Part shown: in pieces, positions 1 to 7,669 of the stretch | Position numbering within the stretch: the stretch's first letter is position 1 | Layout: every line of letters starts with the position of its first letter | Source of the DNA: Verrucomicrobiota bacterium | GTDB lineage: Bacteria; Verrucomicrobiota; Verrucomicrobiia; Verrucomicrobiales; Verrucomicrobiaceae | Assembly: GCA_023428335.1 (NCBI GenBank) | Contig: JAEYYS010000015.1 | Location: 1-23,610, forward strand | Length of the DNA stretch: 23,610 bases | Direction: 5' to 3' | Program-made: the position numbers and the translations under genes | The notes under the pieces: generated by a model | Database searches by the model: none | The model's input: only the letters and a program-made list of their open reading frames with translations | Told to the model about the DNA's origin: nothing

Positions 1-3000
1 GTGTTCTTGATCGGGTAGCGCAGCGGCATGACCTTCGCCTTGTCGCGGATGGCGAACTGGGCGTTCTGAATGATGCGGTCATCGAGCGGGTGGGCGTCGA
101 GGCCGTCGTTCTGGTTCATCAGGCAGATGCGCGGCGCGTCCTGGCCGAGTTCCTTGCCGACGTCCTTGAGCACGCGGCTGAGATCGATCAGGTTGGCCTT
201 CTTGTGTCCGGGCACCTGGCGCTGGCGCAGGAACTCGGGGCGGCCGATCAGGTCGTCCATGCGGGAGACACCGAGCTTGGCCATGATCTCGCGCACTTCC
301 TGGGCGACGCCGTTGAAGAAGTTGACCACGTACTCGGGCTTGCCCTTGAACTTGGCGCGGAACTTCGGGTCGGTGGTGGCGACGCCGACCGGGCAGTTGT
401 TGAGGTGGCACTGGCGCACGTAGACGCAGCCAAGCGCGATGAGGGCGATGGTGCCGAAGTTGTACTCCTCGGCGCCAAGCATGGCGGCAATGGCGATGTC
501 GCGGCCGTTGCGCAGGCCGCCATCCGTGCGGAGCGTGACGCGCTCGCGCAGGCCGTTGAGCATCAGCACCTGCTGGGTTTCGGCGAGGCCGAGTTCCCAG
601 GGCAGACCGGCATACTTGATCGAGGACAGCGGGCTGGCGCCCGTGCCGCCGTCGTGGCCGGAGATGAGGATGATGTCGGCATTCGCCTTGGCAACGCCGG
701 CGGCGATGGTGCCAACACCGGCCTCGGCGACCAGCTTGACGCAGACGCGGGCGCGCGGGTTGACCTCCTTGAGGTCGTGGATGAGCTGGGCCAGATCCTC
801 GATCGAGTAGATGTCGTGGTGCGGAGGCGGGCTGATGAGCATGACGCCCGGCGTCGTGTTGCGCAGGCGCGCGATCATGCGGTTGACCTTGTGCGCGGGC
901 AGCTGGCCGCCCTCGCCGGGCTTGGCGCCCTGGGCCATCTTGATTTCGATCTCCCAGGCGCTGCTCAGGTACTCCGCGGTGACGCCGAAGCGGCCTGAGG
1001 CGACCTGCTTGATCTTCGAATTCGCCCAATCGCCGTTTTCATACGGCCGGAAACGCTTGGGATCCTCGCCACCCTCACCGGAGTCGGACTTGCCGCCGAT
1101 GCGGTTCATGGCGATGGCGAGCGCCTCGTGGGCCTCGGGCGAAATCGCGCCGAGCGACATTGCCGCCGTGGTGAAGCGCTGGCGGATGTCCTCAATCGGT
1201 TCCACCTCGTCAATCGGAATCGGACCGTCGCTGCTCGGCACGAACTCGAGCAGGTCCTTGAGTGCCACCGGCGTGTTTTCGAGTTGGGCGGTGACGTACT
1301 TTTGGTAGTCCTCGGGCGCGCCGGTCTTGACGAAGGTGTGGAAGTTCTTGATGACCGGGCCGGTGACCGCGTGCATCTCGCCCTTCTGGCGCGGGCGGTA
1401 GAAACCGGGGTCGCCCAGGTCGACCGCGCCCGGGCTGGCATCCGGCACGGGTTGACCAAAGCCGAGCGCGTGGCGGGCGAGCGATTCCTCGGCAATGTCG
1501 GCGAAGCCGATACCGCCGATCTGCGAGGGCGTGCCGGTGAAGCAGAAGTCGATGACCTCCTTGCCGATGCCGACGGCCTCGAAGATCTGTGCACCGGTGT
1601 AGCTGCTGAGCACCGAGATGCCCATCTTGCTCATGATTTTGAGCACGCCCTTTTCGAGCGCCTTGCGGAAATTGCCCAACGCCTTGGCGTAGTCAAAGCC
1701 CTCCAGTTGCGGCTTCTTCGCGGTCTTGTCGGCCTCGAGCGCCTCGCGGGCGGTTTCGAAGGCCAGGTAGGGGCAGACGGCGGAGGCACCGAAGCCGAAC
1801 AGCGTCGCCATGTGATGGGTGTCGCGGGCCTCGCCGGTGTCGACCACCAGGCTCAGGCGCATGCGCACCTGCTTGCGGTTGAGGTGCTGGTGCACGGCGC
1901 CGACGGCGAGCAGGGCGGGAATGGCGGCGCGGCTGGGATCAACAGCGCGGTCGCTGAGGATGAGAATGCGCACGTCGTCCTGAACGGCGCGGCCGGCCTC
2001 GTGGCAGAGGCGAACCAGGGCGGTCTTCAGACCGGCTGTGCCCTCGGCCACCGGCCAGGTGATGTCGAGCGTGCGGCAGGGGTAATCCGGCAGATTCTTC
2101 AGGGTCTCCAGCTCGTTTTCGAACAGGAAGGGGCTGTCCAGATGGACGACCTTGGCGTGGTCGGGCGTCTCGTCGAGCAGGTTGCGCTGCCAGCCGAGAA
2201 CGACTTCGAGGCTCATCACCGCGCGTTCGCGGATCGGGTCGATCGGCGGGTTGGTGACCTGGGCGAAGGCCTGCTTGAAGTAGCTCGGCAGCAGGCGCGG
2301 CCGGGTCGAGAGCACCGACAGGGCAACGTCATCGCCCATCGAATAGATGTTCTCCTCGCCCTTCTGCAGCATGGGCACCAAGGCAAAGTCGAGTTCCTCC
2401 TTGGTCCAACCGAAGGCGGCCTGGCGCTGGGACAGGGTCAGGATGTCGATCTCGCCGGCGGGCGGGTTCGGTGCCTGGGCGGTCAGGCGGGTGCGGTTTT
2501 TCAGCCACGTGCCATAGGGCTGGCGTGCGGCGAGTTCAGCCTTGATCTCGTCATTGAAACGCAGGCGCCCCTTCTGGGTGTCGACCTCGAGGATTTCCCC
2601 GGGGGCGAGGCGGCCCTTGCGGATCACCTTGGCGTCGTCGAGGTGGATGATGCCGACCTCGGAACCGAGGGCGAAGATGCCGTCTTCGGTGAGCTTCCAG
2701 CGGCTCGGGCGCAGGCCGTTGCGGTCGAGACCGGCGGCGACGCGGGTGCCATCGGTCATGACCAGGGCGGCCGGGCCGTCCCAGGGCTCGCTGAAGCAGG
2801 AATGGAACTCGTAAAACGCCTTCAGCTCGGGCGAGGTGGTCGGGTCGATGCCGTAGGCGCTGGGCACCAGCATGGCCAGGGCGTGGGTCAGGCTGCGGCC
2901 GCTGAGCACCAGCAGTTCCAGGGCCTGGTCGAGGCTGGCGGAATCGGAGGTGTTGACGTCGAGCAGGCGCTTGAGCAGGTGCTCCTCGTTGGTCCAGAAC

Positions 3001-3836
3001 TCGTGCTCAAAGTCGCTGGTGCGGCTGGCCAGCCAGTTGCGGTTGCCGCGCACGGTGTTGATCTCGCCGTTGTGGGCCAGCATCCGGAACGGATGGCTGA
3101 GCGCCCAGGTCGGGAAGGTGTTGGTCGAAAAGCGCTGGTGGAAGAGCGCCAGCGAGGTGTCGTACTCGTCCTGCTGGAGATCGGTGTAGAACTTCTGCAG
3201 TGAGGAGGGCAGCAGCAGCGCCTTGTAGACGATGGTGCGGTGCGACAGCGAGGCGACGTAGAAATTCGTCATCTTCTGCTCGCGCGCCTTGATCGCCAGT
3301 TCGCGACGCACCAGGTAGAGCGTGCGCTCGAATTCGTTGTCGCCCATGTCCTCGGGCCGCTCCAGGAAGAGGTGCTGGATGTGCGGCATGGTGCGGCGGG
3401 CCTTGTCGCCCAGCTCGTTCGGGTTGACCGGCACGTCGCGCCAGCCGAGCACGGGGATCTTGCGCAGGCGCAGGATGCTCTCCGTCATCATGTGGATGCG
3501 CATCTGCTCCATCGGGTCGTGCGGCAGGAAAAACACGCCGACGGCGAGATCGAGGGGGTGATCGAGGGCGTGGCCGAGCTTCTCGACCTCGGGCATCAGC
3601 ACCTCGTAGGGGATCTGGGTGAGCACGCCGGCGCCGTCGCCGGTGACCCGGTCGGCATCGACCGCCCCGCGATGCTGGACGCTGCAGACGCCGCAGATCG
3701 CCATGTCCAGGATTTCGCGGCTGCGTTTGCCATGGATGTTGGCCACAAAGCCGACGCCACAGGCGTCCTTCTCACTCTCAATGAGATGCAGACTGCCTTC
3801 GTTGGGGATGTCCTGGTCGTAATGGGGATATTTCAT
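1..3836 (-). CDS. gltB: Glutamate synthase (GOGAT) large subunit, C-terminal end beyond the left edge
   Basis: Makes glutamate from glutamine and 2-oxoglutarate in the cytoplasm, normally with a small GltD subunit that is not in this window. 1278 complete codons are present; the family usually has about 1500, so roughly the last 250 residues (the GXGXG beta-helix domain) lie off the edge. Domains visible in order: class II glutamine amidotransferase with the nucleophile Cys26 (CGVGFVANIHG) and HRGAVDADRVTGDGAG; central linker domain; FMN/glutamate synthase domain from about residue 815 with GAISPEAHEALAIAMNRIGG near 890; and the 3Fe-4S cysteines C1137, C1143 and C1148 (C-x5-C-x4-C, followed by PVGVATTDP). 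Start ATG at 3836-3834 leaves a 25-residue propeptide before Cys26, as is usual in bacterial GltB. No Shine-Dalgarno is seen; a hairpin block lies directly upstream. miaB is the upstream neighbour on the same strand. Confidence 0.97.
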   Translation of the reverse strand, partial: MKYPHYDQDIPNEGSLHLIESEKDACGVGFVANIHGKRSREILDMAICGVCSVQHRGAVDADRVTGDGAGVLTQIPYEVLMPEVEKLGHALDHPLDLAVGVFFLPHDPMEQMRIHMMTESILRLRKIPVLGWRDVPVNPNELGDKARRTMPHIQHLFLERPEDMGDNEFERTLYLVRRELAIKAREQKMTNFYVASLSHRTIVYKALLLPSSLQKFYTDLQQDEYDTSLALFHQRFSTNTFPTWALSHPFRMLAHNGEINTVRGNRNWLASRTSDFEHEFWTNEEHLLKRLLDVNTSDSASLDQALELLVLSGRSLTHALAMLVPSAYGIDPTTSPELKAFYEFHSCFSEPWDGPAALVMTDGTRVAAGLDRNGLRPSRWKLTEDGIFALGSEVGIIHLDDAKVIRKGRLAPGEILEVDTQKGRLRFNDEIKAELAARQPYGTWLKNRTRLTAQAPNPPAGEIDILTLSQRQAAFGWTKEELDFALVPMLQKGEENIYSMGDDVALSVLSTRPRLLPSYFKQAFAQVTNPPIDPIRERAVMSLEVVLGWQRNLLDETPDHAKVVHLDSPFLFENELETLKNLPDYPCRTLDITWPVAEGTAGLKTALVRLCHEAGRAVQDDVRILILSDRAVDPSRAAIPALLAVGAVHQHLNRKQVRMRLSLVVDTGEARDTHHMATLFGFGASAVCPYLAFETAREALEADKTAKKPQLEGFDYAKALGNFRKALEKGVLKIMSKMGISVLSSYTGAQIFEAVGIGKEVIDFCFTGTPSQIGGIGFADIAEESLARHALGFGQPVPDASPGAVDLGDPGFYRPRQKGEMHAVTGPVIKNFHTFVKTGAPEDYQKYVTAQLENTPVALKDLLEFVPSSDGPIPIDEVEPIEDIRQRFTTAAMSLGAISPEAHEALAIAMNRIGGKSDSGEGGEDPKRFRPYENGDWANSKIKQVASGRFGVTAEYLSSAWEIEIKMAQGAKPGEGGQLPAHKVNRMIARLRNTTPGVMLISPPPHHDIYSIEDLAQLIHDLKEVNPRARVCVKLVAEAGVGTIAAGVAKANADIILISGHDGGTGASPLSSIKYAGLPWELGLAETQQVLMLNGLRERVTLRTDGGLRNGRDIAIAAMLGAEEYNFGTIALIALGCVYVRQCHLNNCPVGVATTDPKFRAKFKGKPEYVVNFFNGVAQEVREIMAKLGVSRMDDLIGRPEFLRQRQVPGHKKANLIDLSRVLKDVGKELGQDAPRICLMNQNDGLDAHPLDDRIIQNAQFAIRDKAKVMPLRYPIKN

Positions 3837-3874
3837 GGGGCGAAAAACCCCGCGCCGGACGACGGCCGTCCGGC
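3837..3874 (-). promoter_or_regulatory. Double hairpin directly upstream of the gltB start codon
   Basis: Read on the minus strand, an 8-bp GC stem (3867-3874 with 3854-3861, 5-nt loop) is followed by GCGGGG and then TTTTT. The GGGG-TTTTTCG-CCCC stretch (3837-3851) forms a second small stem whose CCCC touches the ATG. It resembles a terminator or attenuator but the U-run is short and lies 6 nt past the first stem. It could end the miaB transcript or act as a leader structure for gltB. Seen in sequence; function inferred. Confidence 0.35.
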
Positions 3875-3977
3875 CGGAGGGGCGGGTAGTTTGTACCGTT
3901 CGCTGAAAAGCGCAAGCAGGGAGAATGCCAGAAAAAAGGCCTCAAGAATCCCTTTAGCACCGCCTGCCGGCGCCGCC

Positions 3978-5336
3978 TCAGACCAGGGTCACCGCGTCCC
4001 CGTACAGGGTGAAATGGTGCTGGCTGCGCACGTGAATGTCGAAAATTTCGCCGGTCAGCCTGGTGGCATCGCCCTCAAAAACGACGATCTTGTTGGTCCG
4101 CGTGCGTCCCATCAGTCGGGTCTCGGTGGTCTTGCTCGCTCCCTCGCAGAGGATCTCGACCCGTTGGCCGACCAGTTCCTCGTAGCGCGGCAGGGCGTGG
4201 GCGTTGACCAGGGCCAGCAGGTCCTGGTTGCGCTCCTCCTTGACCCGCTCGGGCACCTGCAGGGCCTCGTCCATCTCCGCCGCCGGGGTGCCGCGGCGCT
4301 TGGAGTAGCGAAAAACAAAAGCGTTGTCGAAGCGCACCTGCTCGAACAGGGCGCGCGTCTCCTGGTAGTGGGCCTCGGTCTCGCCCGGGAACCCGACAAT
4401 GACGTCCGTGCTGATGGCGATGCCCGGGCGGGCGGCGCGGATGCGGCCGACCAGATCGATGAATTTCGCCGCGGTGTACGGACGATGCATGCGCTTGAGG
4501 ATCTCATCGCTGCCGCTCTGCACCGGCAGGTGGACGTGCTCGGCGAGCTTGGGCAGGTAGGTGAAGGCCTCGATCAGATCCTTCTTGTAGCCGATCGGGT
4601 GCGGGCTGGTGAAGCGGATGCGCTGGATGCCCGGCACCTCATGCACGGCCTCCAGCAACTGCACAAAGGGGCTTTTGCCGTCGACCGCGGGAAACTCGTG
4701 GCGACCGTACAAATTGACGATCTGGCCAAGCAGGGTCACTTCCTTGACGCCGCGGTCGGCCAAGCGCCGCACCTCCTCGACGATGTCGGCGATGGGCCGC
4801 GCGCGCTCGCCGCCGCGGGTGTAGGGCACGATGCAGAAGGTGCATTTCATGTTGCAGCCCTGCATGATGCTGACAAAGGCGCTGCCCTGACGCTCCTTGA
4901 GGGCGTGGTCGCGAATGGCGTTCTGCGAGGCCTCCTCCTCCTCGACATCGACAATCGAGAAGCGCTCATCGTCCATCTGGCGCTCCTCCTTGGCGCGGAT
5001 GATCTGGTCGACGTAGTCGACGACGCGATGGTATTTCTGGGTGCCGACCACGAGGTCGACCTTGGCCGTGTTGACTAGTTCCGGCCCGCGGCTCTGGGCC
5101 ATGCAGCCCATGAAGCCGGTGACCAGCGGCACGCGCCGGCGCCGGGTCATGCCCATCTTGCCCAAAGCCTTCTGCTCGGCCTGGTCGCGCACCGAGCAGG
5201 TGTTGATGAGCACCACGTCGGCGTCCTCGTCCGAAGGCGTCATCGTGTAGCCGCGCTCGACGAACATCTGCGACACCTGCTCGGTGTCGCGCTCGTTCAT
5301 CTGGCAGCCGTAGGTTTTGATGTAGACTCTGGGCAT
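3978..5336 (-). CDS. miaB: tRNA-2-methylthio-N6-dimethylallyladenosine synthase MiaB
   Basis: A radical-SAM methylthiotransferase that adds the 2-methylthio group to i6A37 in tRNAs reading UNN codons. 452 aa, normal for the family. The N-terminal UPF0004 domain opens with VYIKTYGCQMNERDTE and supplies cluster cysteines C11, C47 and C78. The radical-SAM motif C161-x3-C165-x2-C168 sits in GCNMKCTFCIVPYTRGGERA. A TRAM domain occupies about the last 70 residues. The start is the Met of MPRVYIKTYG; the frame stays open far upstream, but that stretch is antisense to the divergent glycosidase gene and has no family similarity. One small oddity: the usual LLGQNVNSYG reads LLGQIVNLYG here. There is no Shine-Dalgarno; a promoter at 5349-5376 would give a leader of about 6 nt. 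gltB follows 141 nt downstream. Confidence 0.97.
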   Translation of the reverse strand: MPRVYIKTYGCQMNERDTEQVSQMFVERGYTMTPSDEDADVVLINTCSVRDQAEQKALGKMGMTRRRRVPLVTGFMGCMAQSRGPELVNTAKVDLVVGTQKYHRVVDYVDQIIRAKEERQMDDERFSIVDVEEEEASQNAIRDHALKERQGSAFVSIMQGCNMKCTFCIVPYTRGGERARPIADIVEEVRRLADRGVKEVTLLGQIVNLYGRHEFPAVDGKSPFVQLLEAVHEVPGIQRIRFTSPHPIGYKKDLIEAFTYLPKLAEHVHLPVQSGSDEILKRMHRPYTAAKFIDLVGRIRAARPGIAISTDVIVGFPGETEAHYQETRALFEQVRFDNAFVFRYSKRRGTPAAEMDEALQVPERVKEERNQDLLALVNAHALPRYEELVGQRVEILCEGASKTTETRLMGRTRTNKIVVFEGDATRLTGEIFDIHVRSQHHFTLYGDAVTLV

Positions 5337-5348
5337 GAGGGGACTTGG

Positions 5349-5376
5349 AAAATACGGGGTGGCGCGACTTTGACAA
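5349..5376 (-). promoter_or_regulatory. Candidate sigma-70 promoter for miaB with a very short leader
   Basis: On the minus strand TTGTCA (5376-5371), a 16-bp spacer and TATTTT (5354-5349). Transcription would start near 5342, only about 6 nt before the miaB ATG. This fits the absence of a Shine-Dalgarno sequence. Pattern seen in sequence; activity inferred. Confidence 0.45.
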
Positions 5377-5429
5377 CCCCGGAGGCCGGTTGCCGGAAAA
5401 AGCCGGGCGCGGCGGCGCGTTTGGCCGGC

Positions 5430-7604
5430 ATGCCCCCGCGCATCCTGTTCCTGCTGCTCGCCACCGCCGCCCTCGCCGACGACCCCTACGAAACCTATGT
5501 GCGCACCTCCGAGGACTTCCGGCCGGTACGCCAGGACAAGGAGTGGGCGCTGAAGGCCTGGCCGTCCTGGACCTACATGCCCTGGACCCACCAATGGACG
5601 ATCGGCTACGACGAAGCCTCCGGCCGCTGGAGCCGAGAGCACGGCTACAACGGCGCCTTCATCGATCACGGCAGCACTTCCCTGCCCGGCGGATCGAAGA
5701 CGGGTCGCCTCGACTGGATCGAGCAGCACGGCCTGCGCTTTTACGTCGATCACCTCGCCGGCAAGGGCAGCCTGCACCTGTTCGGCGGCGGCAGGGAAAA
5801 GGCCCATCTCGACGCCCTGCACGGCACCGGCGTACGCCTTGTGCCGCTCAACGAGGCCACCGCCGAACGCCTGCGCGAGCAGTTCATCCGCCCGCGCGTT
5901 GCCAACGTCCGGGGCTCGCCACTGCGCGCCGCCTACGCCTTCGACGACGAGGTCTCCTGGGGCCACTTTGTGCATCCGACCATGTGGCGGGTGACCGACG
6001 ACGACAGCGCCTACCCGCGCTGGCTGGCGTCGGTCTACGGTGCCGGCCGCGCGCCGAAGCGCGACCGCTGGCACACCTACGAGGACCTGCGCGGCAAGCT
6101 CAAGGAGTGGAGCGTCGCCGAATTCGACGCCAGCCCGCTCATGGACCAGTGGAGCTTCAACGACTCGCACTGGGGCAACTTCCTCGGCGGCCTGGTCGAG
6201 TTCACCAACTCGCTCGATCCCGACACGCCCTGCGGCATCGTCGGCGGACAGTCGCCCAACGCCTTCGGCGGCTACGACTACGCCAAGCTCATGCGCAAGG
6301 TGCAGTTCATCGAGAGCTACAACCTCGGCTCCTCGCAGGCGATCATCCGCTCGTTCAACCCTGGCAACGCCCTGCCGGCGGTCACCACGCACTTCCACAA
6401 AAGCGTCGCCGACAGCATCTGGCAGACTTGGTACTACCTCGCCCACGGCAATCGCGGCTTCATCGGCTGGGTGCAGGACTGGTTCGATGGCACCCGCCCA
6501 AAGGACTGGCACGCCCAGGTCGCGCCGACCTACCGCGAGGCGGCGGAAAAGATTGGCCCGCTCCTGAACGGCGCCACCTGGCGACACGACGGCGTCGCCC
6601 TCTATTACAACCACGCCAGCATCCAGCTCGGCTGGATCCTCGATGCCGAGGCGCACGGCAAGACCTGGGTGAACCGCAATGCCGACGAGCGCCTGGCCAG
6701 TGCCAACCACGTCCGCCGCGCCTGGGAGAACCTGCTGCGCGACGCCGGTCTGCAGTACAACTTCCTCAGCTATGTCGACGTCATCCAGCGCGGTGTGCCC
6801 GAGGAATACCGCGTGCTCATCCTGCCCGCCTGCCTCTGCCTCTCGGACGCCGAGGCGCGCGCCCTGCGCGCCTTCATCGAGCGCGGCGGCACGCTGATTG
6901 CCGACTACCTGCCCGGCGTCTGGGACCAGCATGGCCGCGGCCCCCGCGAGGGCGGCGTGCTCGACGACCTCTTTGGCGTGCGCCACGACCCGGCGCTGCG
7001 CGCCGGCGATGTCTTTGGCGAGAAGCTCTGGGTCGAGGTCGACCAGGACGCCAACTACTCGTGGAAGAGCTACGAGGAGTTCCTCAGCAAGGGCAGCACC
7101 TGCCTCAAGCACGAGAGCGGCTTCCACCTCGCCGTGCGCCACCTGCCCGCCCTCCAGGAACGCGCCCATGGACGCGGCCGCGCAGTGCTCATGAATCTGT
7201 CGCCGCAATGGTACAACGCCTGGCGCGTCGAGGGCGCGGCCGCCGCACGCCGGGGCGAAGCCTTCCTGCGTCCCGTCCGCGCCGCCGGCCTTGCGCCGGA
7301 GGTCCAACTGGTGGATGCGGGCGAAGCCGGTCATGGCCATGAGATCACCCGCTGGCGCCTGCCCTCGGGCCGCGAGTTGCTTTTCCTCTGCCTCAACCCG
7401 GAGATCCGCGGCACCTCGTTGGGCGGTGGCAACTCGGTCGGTCTGAAGACCGCCAAGCTGCCCGTGACCCTGCGCTTCGCCCGCCCGGTGCGCGGGGTGC
7501 GCGACGAGCGCACCGGCCGCGAGCTCGGCGACGGCGGTGAATTCCGCTGTGAGTGGACGCAGAACGAAGCCGTGGTGCTGTCGTTCGAATCGGACGATGC
7601 CTGA
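5430..7604 (+). CDS. Secreted GH42-like glycoside hydrolase with beta-galactosidase trimerisation domain
   Basis: 724 aa. An N-terminal signal peptide (MPPRILFLLLATAALA, then DDPYE) points to export. A TIM-barrel region of about 440 residues carries the likely acid/base Glu174 in AFDDEVSWG and the likely nucleophile Glu295 in QFIESYNLGSS. It is followed by a GH42 trimerisation-type Rossmann domain near residues 456-500, with YRVLILPACLCLSDAEARAL and then FIERGGTLIADYLPG, and a C-terminal beta-sandwich from about 590. GH42 enzymes act on beta-galactosides or alpha-L-arabinopyranosides, but similarity here is by fold and motif layout, so the substrate is open. An in-frame ATG 20 codons upstream (5370) would precede the signal peptide with a charged stretch and is less likely. 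Divergent from miaB (93 bp apart) and convergent with the 1757-aa secreted protein gene. No sugar transporter or regulator is adjacent. Confidence 0.8.
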   Translation: MPPRILFLLLATAALADDPYETYVRTSEDFRPVRQDKEWALKAWPSWTYMPWTHQWTIGYDEASGRWSREHGYNGAFIDHGSTSLPGGSKTGRLDWIEQHGLRFYVDHLAGKGSLHLFGGGREKAHLDALHGTGVRLVPLNEATAERLREQFIRPRVANVRGSPLRAAYAFDDEVSWGHFVHPTMWRVTDDDSAYPRWLASVYGAGRAPKRDRWHTYEDLRGKLKEWSVAEFDASPLMDQWSFNDSHWGNFLGGLVEFTNSLDPDTPCGIVGGQSPNAFGGYDYAKLMRKVQFIESYNLGSSQAIIRSFNPGNALPAVTTHFHKSVADSIWQTWYYLAHGNRGFIGWVQDWFDGTRPKDWHAQVAPTYREAAEKIGPLLNGATWRHDGVALYYNHASIQLGWILDAEAHGKTWVNRNADERLASANHVRRAWENLLRDAGLQYNFLSYVDVIQRGVPEEYRVLILPACLCLSDAEARALRAFIERGGTLIADYLPGVWDQHGRGPREGGVLDDLFGVRHDPALRAGDVFGEKLWVEVDQDANYSWKSYEEFLSKGSTCLKHESGFHLAVRHLPALQERAHGRGRAVLMNLSPQWYNAWRVEGAAAARRGEAFLRPVRAAGLAPEVQLVDAGEAGHGHEITRWRLPSGRELLFLCLNPEIRGTSLGGGNSVGLKTAKLPVTLRFARPVRGVRDERTGRELGDGGEFRCEWTQNEAVVLSFESDDA

Positions 7605-7620
7605 CGGTTCGATCAAACTC

Positions 7621-7649
7621 CCGCGCCCGGCGGTCGCCACCGGACGCGG
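7621..7649. terminator. Imperfect GC hairpin between convergent genes
   Basis: Two 13-nt arms around a TCG loop pair at 11 of 13 positions. It lies in the 65-bp gap between two convergent stop codons (7604 and 7670), where a two-way terminator would be expected. There is no T-run on either side, so it is not a classical intrinsic terminator. Confidence 0.35.
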
Positions 7650-7669
7650 AAGCCAGGACCACCAATGGG

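Noticed and set aside
1128..5078. Long plus-strand open frames opposite gltB and miaB
   Set aside because: The opposite strand encodes recognisable GltB and MiaB with all cofactor cysteines; the plus frames are shadows, one of them crossing the intergenic gap.
5337..7640. The miaB reading frame stays open upstream to 7640, as if MiaB had a 768-residue extension
   Set aside because: The extension is antisense to the glycosidase gene, which has a signal peptide and catalytic motifs, and shows no family likeness; GC-rich DNA often leaves antisense frames open.
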